DNA from: Bacteroides gallinarum DSM 18171 = JCM 13658
GTDB taxonomy: Bacteria; Bacteroidota; Bacteroidia; Bacteroidales; Bacteroidaceae
Direction: 5' to 3'
DNA length: 64,000 bases
Assembly: GCF_000374365.1 (NCBI RefSeq)
Contig: NZ_KB894119.1
Coordinates: forward strand, 62,001 to 126,000
In this document: piece after piece, positions 1 through 7,645 of the stretch
Numbering within the stretch: position 1 is the stretch's first letter
Layout: each line of letters opens with the position of its first letter
Program-made: the position numbers and the translations under genes
Notes under the pieces: generated by a model
What the model was told of the DNA's origin: nothing
What the model saw: the letters and a program-made list of their open reading frames with translations, nothing else
Database searches by the model: none

Positions 1-1095
1 GACCGCCGGTGGGTAAACGGCACTATCGGTATCGTCAGCGGCTTCGACCCTATCGAAGAAACGCTTTACATCATTACGGACGACGGCAAAGAATGCGATG
101 TGAAGCGGGAATCATGGAGGAACATCCGCTATAAATATAACGAGGAGAAAAAGCAGGTCGAGGAGGAGGAATTAGGAACTTTCACCCAATATCCTGTGCG
201 GCTGGCATGGGCTATCACCGTACACAAGAGCCAGGGGCTGACTTTCAGCCGGGTGGTTATCGACTTTACGGGCGGGGTATTTGCCGGCGGACAGGCTTAT
301 GTGGCGCTTAGCCGATGTACCTCCCTGGAAGGGATACAGCTAAAGAAACCCGTAAGCCGTGCCGATGTATTCGTGCGTCCCGAAATCGTAGGGTTTGCCG
401 GACGCTTCAACAACCGCCAGGCTATCGACCGTGCCCTGAAACAGGCACAGGCAGATGTACAATACGTAGCAGCGGCCAAAGCGTTCGACCGGGGAGATTT
501 CGAAACTTTCCTCAACGAGTTTTTCAAGGCTATCCATTCACGCTATGATATAGAGAAGCCTACCGTACAGCGTCTTATCCGTAAGAAACTGAACATCATC
601 AACCGGCTGAAAAAGGACAATGCCCGGTTGAAGCAGGAAATGGAAGAACAGCGAAAACGCCTGCAAAACTATGCCCGCGAATATTATCTAATGGGAAACG
701 AATGTATCACCCAGGCACACGATGTCCGTGCCGCCCTTGCCAATTACGACAAGGCGCTGGAGCTTTATCCCGAATATACAGACGCCTGGGTACGGAAAGG
801 TATCACTCTTTTTAATGAAAAGCAATACGGGGAAGCCGGAGAATGCCTGAACCGTGCCGTACGCCTGCGTCCCGCCGACTTCAAAGCCGTATACAACCGC
901 GGGAAACTGCACCTTAAACTCGAGGATATCGAGGGAGCCGTAGCCGACCTGGACAAAGCCACCACCCTAAAGCCCGAACATGCCGGAGCCCACGAACTTT
1001 TCGGAGATGCCCTGATGCGGGCAGGGAAAGAAGTTGAAGCCGCCCTGCAATGGCGGTTGGCGGAAGAACTCAGGAAAAAGCGTTCCTCCAAATGA
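1..1095 (+). CDS. SF1 (PIF1/RecD-like) helicase C-terminus with TPR tail, 5'-truncated by window edge
   Basis: The reading frame is open from base 1, so the N-terminal part with the Walker motifs lies outside the window. Visible are RRWVNGTIGIV near the start, helicase motif V (AWAITVHKSQGLTF) and motif VI (AYVALSRCTSLEGI), which place it in the PIF1/RecD-like superfamily 1 DNA helicases. After a charged, probably coiled-coil stretch (LKKDNARLKQEMEEQRKR) come about three tetratricopeptide repeats, with units such as ALANYDKALELYPEYTDAW. TPR repeats normally mediate protein contacts, so this is a helicase with an added interaction module. The helicase fold is clear; the cellular role is not evident. 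A promoter for the next gene starts 17 bp after the stop. Confidence 0.85.
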   Translation, partial: DRRWVNGTIGIVSGFDPIEETLYIITDDGKECDVKRESWRNIRYKYNEEKKQVEEEELGTFTQYPVRLAWAITVHKSQGLTFSRVVIDFTGGVFAGGQAYVALSRCTSLEGIQLKKPVSRADVFVRPEIVGFAGRFNNRQAIDRALKQAQADVQYVAAAKAFDRGDFETFLNEFFKAIHSRYDIEKPTVQRLIRKKLNIINRLKKDNARLKQEMEEQRKRLQNYAREYYLMGNECITQAHDVRAALANYDKALELYPEYTDAWVRKGITLFNEKQYGEAGECLNRAVRLRPADFKAVYNRGKLHLKLEDIEGAVADLDKATTLKPEHAGAHELFGDALMRAGKEVEAALQWRLAEELRKKRSSK

Positions 1096-1111
1096 GTTTT
1101 CGTCCTATACA

Positions 1112-1143
1112 TTTGATTACAAGAAACTTATTATTTACTTTTG
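1112..1143 (+). promoter_or_regulatory. Bacteroidota-type promoter for the yciO-like gene
   Basis: TTTG at 1112-1115, a 20-bp spacer, and TACTTTTG at 1136-1143 match the -33/-7 consensus TTTG and TAnnTTTG with ideal spacing. Transcription would start near 1150, giving a leader of about 25 nt before the ATG at 1175. Confidence 0.75.
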
Positions 1144-1174
1144 TGTTATATTGTAAACCAAACCCTATAACGCC

Positions 1175-1789
1175 ATGCTTCTGAAACTTTATGAAAAAAA
1201 TAACAATCCGGCCGATTTGCAGCAAGTAATCGACGTACTGAACGACGGCGGCATCATCATCTATCCCACCGATACCATGTATGCCATTGGCTGCCACGGG
1301 CTAAAAGAGCGTGCGATAGAGCGTATCTGCCAGCTCAAGGGCATCGACCCGAAAAAGAACAATCTTTCCATTGTCTGTTACGACCTGAGCAGCATCAGCG
1401 AATATGCCAAAGTGGACAATAACACATTCAAACTAATGAAGCGCAACTTACCGGGAGCCTTTACCTTCATCCTGAACGGAACCGTACGCCTGCCGAAAAT
1501 TTTCCGTAACCGCAAAGAGGTGGGAATCCGTATGCCCGACAACCCGATTACCCAGGAGTTGGCACGCCTGCTGGATGCTCCTATCATGACTACCACGCTT
1601 CCTCACGAAGAAACCGAAGACATCGAATATTGTACCGACCCCGAACTAATCGACGAGAAATTCGGGAATACCGTAGATTTGGTAATCGACGGCGGCATAG
1701 GTGGCATAGAGGGCTCCACCGTAGTGAACTGTACCAATGGCGAAGCGGAAGTCGTTCGCCAGGGGAAAGGCTGGCTGGACGAGGGGTAA
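1175..1789 (+). CDS. YciO-like protein of the Sua5/YrdC family
   Basis: The 204-residue protein is a single YrdC-type domain, beginning with the conserved core GGIIIYPTDTMYAIGC and continuing with PGAFTFIL and GIRMPDNP. Family members bind ATP and L-threonine; TsaC/Sua5 make threonylcarbamoyl-AMP for the tRNA modification t6A. Length, the VDNNTFKLMKRN segment and the end (VDLVIDGGIGG) resemble E. coli YciO more than TsaC, and YciO's physiological role is less certain than that of TsaC. The ATG at 1175 follows a good promoter. A membrane permease gene lies 75 bp downstream on the same strand and may be co-transcribed. Confidence 0.85.
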   Translation: MLLKLYEKNNNPADLQQVIDVLNDGGIIIYPTDTMYAIGCHGLKERAIERICQLKGIDPKKNNLSIVCYDLSSISEYAKVDNNTFKLMKRNLPGAFTFILNGTVRLPKIFRNRKEVGIRMPDNPITQELARLLDAPIMTTTLPHEETEDIEYCTDPELIDEKFGNTVDLVIDGGIGGIEGSTVVNCTNGEAEVVRQGKGWLDEG

Positions 1790-1864
1790 TATTTATCTTC
1801 CTTATACTTTTCAAAACTTTTCCAGCCTCCGTTATGTTTCTTTCCCAAAGAAACGATAAACCCC

Positions 1865-2878
1865 ATGAGTACGAGAGAGCAATACTGGAAATATTCACTG
1901 ATTACCATTATCATCGGATTAGGAATTATCCTTTTCAGACACATCACCCCCTTTTTAGGCGGCCTGCTGGGAGCGCTGACTATTTACATACTGGTGAGGA
2001 ACCAGATGATTTACCTGGCCGGAAAGCGAAAGATGAAACGGAACATAGCCGCCACTATCATTACGGCAGAGGCTATTCTATGTTTTCTCGTTCCTTTGGC
2101 ATTAGTGGTATGGCTGGCTGTAATAAACTTGCAAAGTATCAATCTCGACCCGCAAGCCATTATCGCGCCGCTCGAAAAAGCCGCCGCCGTTATCAAGGCA
2201 AAAACCGGCTACAACGTATTGGGAGGCGACAGCCTTTCGTTCATCCTCTCGTCCCTGCCGCGTATCGGACAGACACTTATGGGCGGTATCAGCAGCTTCG
2301 CCGTAAATATGTTCGTATTGGTATTCGTCCTCTACTTCATGCTGATAGGCGGAAAGAAAATGGAGCAGTATATCAGCGAAATCCTTCCTTTCAATGAAGC
2401 CAACACCCAAGATATAGTACACGAAATCAACATGATTGTCCGCTCCAATGCAATCGGCATCCCCCTGCTCGCTATCATACAAGGCGGGGTGGCTATGATA
2501 GGCTATTGGATATTCGGAGCACCCAATATTTTATTTTCAGGCTTCCTGACGGGCTTCGCCAGTGTTGTTCCCATGGTAGGTACGGCATTGATATGGGTTC
2601 CCATAGCCATATACATGGCATTAATCGGTAACTGGTTCCAGGCTATCGGACTGGCAATCTTCGGTGCTCTCATCATTTCGCAGCTCGACAACCTGATACG
2701 CTTTATCATCCAAAAGAAAATGGCCGATATCCACCCGCTTATCACTATCTTCGGAGTTGTCATAGGGCTTTCTCTCTTCGGATTCATGGGTGTCATTTTC
2801 GGCCCGTTGCTGCTTTCCCTGTTCTTCCTCTTTGTCAATATGTTCAAAAAAGGATACCTGGAGGGAGAAAAGCAGTAA
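1865..2878 (+). CDS. AI-2E/PerM-family membrane permease
   Basis: This 337-residue polytopic protein belongs to the AI-2E transporter (UPF0118, PerM/YdiK) family. It has N-terminal hydrophobic segments (about residues 12-60 and 60-90), a less hydrophobic central region, and a C-terminal block with the typical GFASVVPMVG and FGVVIGLSLFGFMGVIFGPL stretches. Family members include AI-2 exporters, Na+/H+ antiporters and uncharacterised permeases, so the substrate cannot be given. It lies downstream of the yciO-like gene and is followed by a bidirectional hairpin. Confidence 0.85.
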   Translation: MSTREQYWKYSLITIIIGLGIILFRHITPFLGGLLGALTIYILVRNQMIYLAGKRKMKRNIAATIITAEAILCFLVPLALVVWLAVINLQSINLDPQAIIAPLEKAAAVIKAKTGYNVLGGDSLSFILSSLPRIGQTLMGGISSFAVNMFVLVFVLYFMLIGGKKMEQYISEILPFNEANTQDIVHEINMIVRSNAIGIPLLAIIQGGVAMIGYWIFGAPNILFSGFLTGFASVVPMVGTALIWVPIAIYMALIGNWFQAIGLAIFGALIISQLDNLIRFIIQKKMADIHPLITIFGVVIGLSLFGFMGVIFGPLLLSLFFLFVNMFKKGYLEGEKQ

Positions 2879-2910
2879 AAAGACAAGGCTGTAAAGCGGT
2901 AAAAATAAAA

Positions 2911-2950
2911 CTGCCCGTTCCTCTCACGACGAGAAAGCGGGCAGCCTTTT
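2911..2950. terminator. Bidirectional terminator between the AI-2E permease gene and nagB
   Basis: CTGCCCG at 2911-2917 pairs with CGGGCAG at 2938-2944, with an inner TCTC/GAGA pairing. It is followed by CCTTTT on the plus strand and preceded by AAAATAAAA, a U-run on the minus strand. It sits between two convergent genes. Confidence 0.75.
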
Positions 2951-2970
2951 ATCTATATACTATTTCCTTA

Positions 2971-3783
2971 TTATTTCAGCAAAGAAGCCGGGTCGAGATG
3001 CTCTGCCTCGATATCCTTGAAATAACGGTATGTACCGACTTTCAGTTCTACGGTAGCGGCATCGTCGCAAACGATGATGCCTCTTTCGTGCATTTGCAAC
3101 GCGCTGATAGTCCACATCTGCATAACGGGACCTTCTACGGCATGATAAAGCGCACGCGCCTTATTGTGTCCGTTTACGATAATCATCACCTCTCTTGCAC
3201 TGAGCACAGTACCCACACCTACCGTCAGAGATGTTTTAGGTACTTTGTTTACATCGTTATCGAAGAAACGGGAATTGGCGATGATTGTGTCGGTAGTCAG
3301 CGTCTTCTGGCGGGTACGCGACGACAAAGAAGAACCCGGTTCATTGAAAGCGATGTGTCCGTCGGGACCGATACCCCCCATAAAGAGGTCGATACCTCCG
3401 TAAGATTTAATCTTTTCCTCATAACGTGCACACTCCGCGTCGAGGTCGGCAGCATTGCCGTTCAGGATATTGGTATTTTCCGGTTTGATGTCGATGTGGC
3501 TGAAGAAGTTGTTCCACATAAAAGAATAGTAGCTTTCGGGATGTTCCTTCGGCAAGCCGACGTATTCGTCCATGTTGAAAGTCACTACATTTTGGAAAGA
3601 TACGATACCTTTCTTGTTCAGGTCGATTAAGGCCTTGTACATACCCAGAGGCGACGAACCGGTAGGGCATCCCAATACAAACGGTTTTTCGGGTGTCGGA
3701 TTAGCGGCTTTGATTTTGGCAGCTACATAATGTGCCGCCCACTGCGATACGGATTGATAATCCGGTTGAATGATTAGTCTCAT
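2971..3783 (-). CDS. nagB: Glucosamine-6-phosphate deaminase NagB
   Basis: The 270-residue protein converts glucosamine-6-phosphate to fructose-6-phosphate and ammonia in the cytoplasm, the last committed step of amino-sugar catabolism. It is collinear with E. coli NagB (266 aa). The catalytic residues are present: Asp72 in FNMDEYVG, Asp141 and His143 in the DGHIAFNE motif, and Glu148. The phosphate-binding segment [13 protein letters not shown] is also there. The start MRLIIQPDY matches the family N-terminus. The flavodiiron gene lies 37 bp upstream on the same strand, so the two could share a transcript, although no functional link is known. Confidence 0.95.
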   Translation of the reverse strand: MRLIIQPDYQSVSQWAAHYVAAKIKAANPTPEKPFVLGCPTGSSPLGMYKALIDLNKKGIVSFQNVVTFNMDEYVGLPKEHPESYYSFMWNNFFSHIDIKPENTNILNGNAADLDAECARYEEKIKSYGGIDLFMGGIGPDGHIAFNEPGSSLSSRTRQKTLTTDTIIANSRFFDNDVNKVPKTSLTVGVGTVLSAREVMIIVNGHNKARALYHAVEGPVMQMWTISALQMHERGIIVCDDAATVELKVGTYRYFKDIEAEHLDPASLLK

Positions 3784-3820
3784 TACGATTATTTTATTAG
3801 GTTAATAAAATGGAGGTTTC

Positions 3821-5020
3821 TCATTGCCTGTCCTTCTTCAGACGTTCGGCCATGGCGCGTGCCAGGTTTTCGCATTGCTCATAGGTGATGTCCTTCATCG
3901 CCTGTTTCATCTCTACGGGCTCGCCCACGATTTCGAACTTGCTTTTCTCGGCAAACTCACCCATGCGCTTTACGGCAGCACCCGCCCAGCAGAACGAACC
4001 GAAATAGCCTAGATAACGGCCTTTCACCTCGCGTACCAGTATCTTGGAGAGCAGGGATTCTATTTCCGGGTAAATCTGGTTGCTGTAAGTAGGACTTCCG
4101 ATTATCAGGCCGCGGTATTTGAATATATCGGCAATGATGTAGGAAGGATTGCTTTTGCTGACATTGTGCATCACTATATTCCTGATGCCCTGTGCCGAAA
4201 GCTCCGCAGCGATTGCCTCTGCCATTTGTTCGGTATTGCCGTACATGGAACCGTAGGCTATAACGACCCCTTCCTCAGCCGCATAACGGCTCAAACGGTC
4301 GTAGATGCCGATGACTTTAGCGATGTTCTCCGTCCATACCGGGCCATGGGTAGAGCAAATGGTAGAAATAGGCAACCCGCCCAGCTTTGCCAGCGCCTTC
4401 TGCACGGGAGAGCCGTACTTACCTACGATATTGGAATAGTAACGTACCATTTCGTCCCAATACTTATCCAGATTTATGCGCGTATCGAGGAAGCCGCCGT
4501 CGAGCGTACCGAAACAGCCGAAGCCGTCGCCTGAAAAGAGCACGCCTTCCGTTTCGTCGAAAGTCATCATCGTTTCAGGCCAATGTACCATCGGGGTCAT
4601 ATAAAAACGGAGCTTATGATGTCCTAAAGCAAGGAAATCCTCATCCTTCACCATATACTGCTCGCCCGTTACGCCATAGAAGCCCTCTATCATGCCGAAA
4701 GTCTGCTTGTTGCCTACAATGACGATGTCGGGATAATGCTGTTTGATTAAGCGGATAGAGCCGGAATGGTCCGGTTCCATGTGATTGATGATAAGATACT
4801 GGATAGGGCGCTCGCCGATTATACTCTTTATTTTCCGAAGATATACCTCAAAGTAACAAATATCTACCGTATCAATCAATGCAACTGTTTCATCGTCTAT
4901 CAGGTAAGAGTTATAGGACACTCCATAAGGCAATGGCCACATACCTTCAAACAAATGCTTATTGCGGTCATTCACTCCCACGTAGTGGATTTTTCCTTTA
5001 ATCACTGTCTTTGGGTTCAT
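3821..5020 (-). CDS. A-type flavodiiron protein (FprA/FDP, O2 or NO reductase)
   Basis: A cytoplasmic flavodiiron protein of 399 residues that reduces O2 to water (or NO to N2O), protecting an anaerobe from oxygen. The N-terminal metallo-beta-lactamase-like domain holds the diiron ligands: His80, Glu82, Asp84 and His85 in NHMEPDHSG, His146 in MVHWPE, Asp165 in SGDGFG, and His225 in CSTHGP. The C-terminal flavodoxin domain begins near residue 252 with the FMN loop YGSMYGNTE. There is no rubredoxin extension, so it is class A and needs an external electron donor. An AGGAG Shine-Dalgarno sequence, uncommon in Bacteroidota, lies about 10 nt before the ATG. Confidence 0.93.
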   Translation of the reverse strand: MNPKTVIKGKIHYVGVNDRNKHLFEGMWPLPYGVSYNSYLIDDETVALIDTVDICYFEVYLRKIKSIIGERPIQYLIINHMEPDHSGSIRLIKQHYPDIVIVGNKQTFGMIEGFYGVTGEQYMVKDEDFLALGHHKLRFYMTPMVHWPETMMTFDETEGVLFSGDGFGCFGTLDGGFLDTRINLDKYWDEMVRYYSNIVGKYGSPVQKALAKLGGLPISTICSTHGPVWTENIAKVIGIYDRLSRYAAEEGVVIAYGSMYGNTEQMAEAIAAELSAQGIRNIVMHNVSKSNPSYIIADIFKYRGLIIGSPTYSNQIYPEIESLLSKILVREVKGRYLGYFGSFCWAGAAVKRMGEFAEKSKFEIVGEPVEMKQAMKDITYEQCENLARAMAERLKKDRQ

Positions 5021-5065
5021 TGTTATTATCTCCTAATTTAGATTGATTCCATATTCTAACAGCGG

Positions 5066-5073
5066 CAAAAATA
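5066..5073 (-). promoter_or_regulatory. -7 element for the flavodiiron gene
   Basis: On the minus strand this reads TATTTTTG, matching TAnnTTTG. Transcription would start near 5059, about 40 nt before the ATG. I see no convincing -33 TTTG at the usual distance. Confidence 0.45.
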
Positions 5074-5084
5074 AGTCTTTTTTC

Positions 5085-6011
5085 TCACATTTCATACTTC
5101 TTTCCTTGATATGCATCAAGTTCTTTCATTCTTTTTTGAACCCGGTGGTTAAATTCATAATTTTTCAGTCCCCAGTCGGGGGCGATAAGCAGCTCTTTCG
5201 GAGACTGCGAAACGAAACGTTCCAGAACGATATCCGGACGGAGATGCTCTATATAATCTATCACAAGGTCGATGTATTCCTCCACACCGAAAAGGTGGAA
5301 ATCTTCGGGATGCTGCTCGTACTCCAAAGCCATGCGAGTGCCGCGTATCAACTGCAACTGGTGCATTTTCAACGTAGTAAGCGGCAAGCGCGACACATCC
5401 CGCGCCTGTGCCACGATGCGTTGGTGCGTCTCGCCCGGAAGCCCCAGGATTACATGTCCGCCCGTCAATATTCCACAAGCCGCCGTCCGTTTCACGGCAT
5501 CAACGGCAGCCCGAAATGTATGGCCGCGGTTAATGCGGCGGAGCGTTTCGTCGCACGTGCTCTCGATGCCGTACTCCACCAAGAGGAAAGTATGCCTGTT
5601 GATACCTTCCAGGTAACGGAGCAAGTCGTCCGGCATACAGTCCGGACGAGTACCGATAACCAGCCCCACCACCCCGTCTACCGACAACGCCTCCTCATAC
5701 TTCCGTTTCAGGGACTCCAGCTCGCCGTAGGTATTGGTATAAGCCTGGAAATATGCCAGGTACTTCATCTCTGGATATTTATGGGCAAAGAATTTCTTTC
5801 CTTCTTCCAGTTGCAGGCTTACCGGTTTCTCGGTACGGCAGTAATCGGGGTTAAAGGTCTGGTTGTTACAATAGGTACAACCGCCGTATCCCTTATTCCC
5901 GTCACGGTTGGGGCAGGTAAAACCGGCATTCAACGAGATTTTCTGCACTTTATACGGAAAATAACGTTTCAGGAACAGAGGAAATTCATTATAAAGAGGC
6001 ATCGCACTCAT
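5085..6011 (-). CDS. YhcC-type radical SAM protein (TIGR01212 family)
   Basis: A 308-residue radical S-adenosylmethionine enzyme. The cluster cysteines are Cys33, Cys45 and Cys48 in a long-spaced CPNRDG...CTYCNN motif, which is characteristic of the YhcC/TIGR01212 group and differs from the usual CxxxCxxC. Also present are FQAYTNTYG, GTRPDCMPDDLL, VEYGIES and GLPGET, all typical of the subfamily. The substrate of YhcC proteins is not established. Translation may begin at Met1 or at Met4 (MPLYNEF); both follow a TAACTTTG -7 element at 6032-6039. A long ORF covers the opposite strand but is a shadow. Confidence 0.88.
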   Translation of the reverse strand: MSAMPLYNEFPLFLKRYFPYKVQKISLNAGFTCPNRDGNKGYGGCTYCNNQTFNPDYCRTEKPVSLQLEEGKKFFAHKYPEMKYLAYFQAYTNTYGELESLKRKYEEALSVDGVVGLVIGTRPDCMPDDLLRYLEGINRHTFLLVEYGIESTCDETLRRINRGHTFRAAVDAVKRTAACGILTGGHVILGLPGETHQRIVAQARDVSRLPLTTLKMHQLQLIRGTRMALEYEQHPEDFHLFGVEEYIDLVIDYIEHLRPDIVLERFVSQSPKELLIAPDWGLKNYEFNHRVQKRMKELDAYQGKKYEM

Positions 6012-6031
6012 AGGTCTGTAATATTTAGAAA

Positions 6032-6039
6032 CAAAGTTA
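6032..6039 (-). promoter_or_regulatory. -7 element for the yhcC-like gene
   Basis: The minus strand reads TAACTTTG, a match to TAnnTTTG. The start site would be near 6025, giving a very short leader before the ATG at 6011 or 6002. Confidence 0.45.
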
Positions 6040-6247
6040 AGACTTTTCTCCGGTTTTTACTAACGGAAAGCGGATTAGACGCTTTCATTACTTCCATAGA
6101 CAGACTCCCGGTTCGTTTACAAGCCACAAACGCACTCATTGTAAGCTGCACCGGAAAATGTTGCGGTTACCGGTTTAAAGCAATTACAATATACGCCATA
6201 CCCCCGGCTGCCTCCACGATAAATACATTTCGACGATTAGTTACACC

Positions 6248-6271
6248 TTTGCATACAAAATTATATATTTG
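6248..6271 (+). promoter_or_regulatory. Candidate promoter for the MFS gene (TTTG-N12-TATATTTG)
   Basis: TATATTTG at 6264-6271 is a perfect TAnnTTTG. The nearest TTTG (6248-6251) is only 12 bp upstream, short of the usual 19-21. The leader would be about 75 nt. Confidence 0.45.
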
Positions 6272-6352
6272 CCGGCATCGGGATTGAAATAAATTCATAG
6301 CTTTGTATACGACCTTCGGGAACTGCATTTCTTACTATCAAAAAACAGTCGT

Positions 6353-7504
6353 ATGAGTAATAGTTATCACAAAAACCTCGTATTCACGGCAGCGTGCATC
6401 GGAATGTGTTTCTTCGGTGTTTCAATGATTACGCTGGGTTCGGTATTACCCTCTCTCGTAGCCAAACTGGGATTGAGCGGGTTACAGGCAACCTCTTTGG
6501 CAACCTTCCTGCCCCTCGGCATGTTAGTCGGCTCATTGATTTTCGGTCCTGTCGTAGACCGCTTCGGACACAAGGCCTTGCTGATTCCCAGTTGCGCCGT
6601 CGTACTATTAGGACTGGAAGGACTGATATTTTTTGAAAGCATCCCGCTGCTCCAAACCTCGATAGTAGGCATCGGACTGGGCGGTGGTATCCTGAACGGA
6701 GAAACCAATGCCCTGGTATCCGATATTTCCAACGAGTCGGAGAAGGGTTCCCGGCTCAGTTTCCTGGGAATGTTCTATGGACTGGGGGCACTGGGCATAC
6801 CGAGCCTTTTGGGTATTTTATCAGAATACTACTCCTTCGAGACTATCCTTCAGGGTATAGGCATCCTTATGCTGGCGGGTATATCGTTCTGTATCCCCGT
6901 ACGCTTTCCCGCACCCAAACAAGCACAAGGCTTTCCTGTAAAAGAGGGGTTGGGACTGCTGAAAGAGGGCAGCCTGCTATTACTCAGTTCTATCCTTTTC
7001 TTCCAGAGCGGCATCGAGGGAGTGTGCAATAACTGGTCTACGAGTTATTTCGGACAGGCTACCGACATCCCTGCCAACCGGGCACTAATGGCACTGACCT
7101 GCATGGTTGTCGGATTGACCGTGGCGCGTATGCTGCAAATAGCGATTTTCAAGAAGATAAAACCGGCAACGGTACTTCCTTACAGCCTTATCCTTGCCGC
7201 CATAGGCTTCGGGCTGCTGGCAGCATCACCGGGATTCGTACGGGCTGCAACGGGCATGGTACTGGTAGGAATGGGACTCTCATCCACCTATCCGGTTGTC
7301 CTGAGCATCCTCGGTACACGCTATCCCGCATTGTCGGGAACGGCATTCAGCATAGCCCTTACCATAGCCCTTGTAGGGCAAACCGCCATGAACGGACTTA
7401 TGGGAACGGTTTCCGTATATGCCGACGGCATAGCGCTCTATCCTTATATGATGATAGGCTCGCTCATTATCATGCTCATCCTGTTTAAACGCTCGCTCAA
7501 ATAA
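6353..7504 (+). CDS. Major facilitator superfamily sugar-type permease
   Basis: A 383-residue inner-membrane protein with about 12 hydrophobic segments in two halves. Between segments 2 and 3 is the MFS loop motif GPVVDRFGHKALL (about residues 65-77). It has GGGILNGETNALVSD near segments 4 and 5 and FQSGIEGVCNNWSTSYF at the start of the second half, which resembles the FucP/glucose-galactose permease branch. That suggests a proton- or sodium-coupled sugar or small-molecule importer, but the substrate is unknown. No catabolic gene is adjacent to narrow it down: the flanking genes are a radical SAM enzyme and a peptidase. Confidence 0.85.
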   Translation: MSNSYHKNLVFTAACIGMCFFGVSMITLGSVLPSLVAKLGLSGLQATSLATFLPLGMLVGSLIFGPVVDRFGHKALLIPSCAVVLLGLEGLIFFESIPLLQTSIVGIGLGGGILNGETNALVSDISNESEKGSRLSFLGMFYGLGALGIPSLLGILSEYYSFETILQGIGILMLAGISFCIPVRFPAPKQAQGFPVKEGLGLLKEGSLLLLSSILFFQSGIEGVCNNWSTSYFGQATDIPANRALMALTCMVVGLTVARMLQIAIFKKIKPATVLPYSLILAAIGFGLLAASPGFVRAATGMVLVGMGLSSTYPVVLSILGTRYPALSGTAFSIALTIALVGQTAMNGLMGTVSVYADGIALYPYMMIGSLIIMLILFKRSLK

Positions 7505-7613
7505 CAGTCTCCGTTCCGCTTTCAATAAGGGCAGAACAAGATTTCCCTTTCCGCATCCCTCGCGTAAAATACAAATTATCATTTATTAATTAGATTAGAT
7601 TTCCGCTTTATCG

Positions 7614-7621
7614 TATATTTG
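7614..7621 (+). promoter_or_regulatory. -7 element for the DPP IV gene
   Basis: TATATTTG matches TAnnTTTG, and the start site would be near 7628. This favours the ATG at 7646 over the in-frame TTG at 7619, which lies inside the promoter. Confidence 0.5.
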
Positions 7622-7645
7622 TACCGAATAACCGAATTAAAAGAT

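Larger units (their letters stand above)
6012..6352. other. Divergent intergenic region of 341 bp
   Basis: This gap separates the yhcC-like gene (minus) from the MFS gene (plus). It contains the two -7 elements listed separately and a further TAGCTTTG at 6298-6305 that could serve as an alternative plus-strand promoter. I see no RNA gene, repeat or convincing small ORF in it. Confidence 0.6.

Noticed and set aside
5043..6287. Long plus-strand ORF (414 codons) opposite the yhcC-like gene
   Set aside because: It is antisense to a well-conserved radical SAM gene with intact cluster cysteines, shows no family motifs, and includes the promoter region beyond it.
7619..7645. Upstream TTG start for DPP IV
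   Set aside because: It lies inside the TATATTTG promoter element and would put nine residues ahead of a normal signal peptide.
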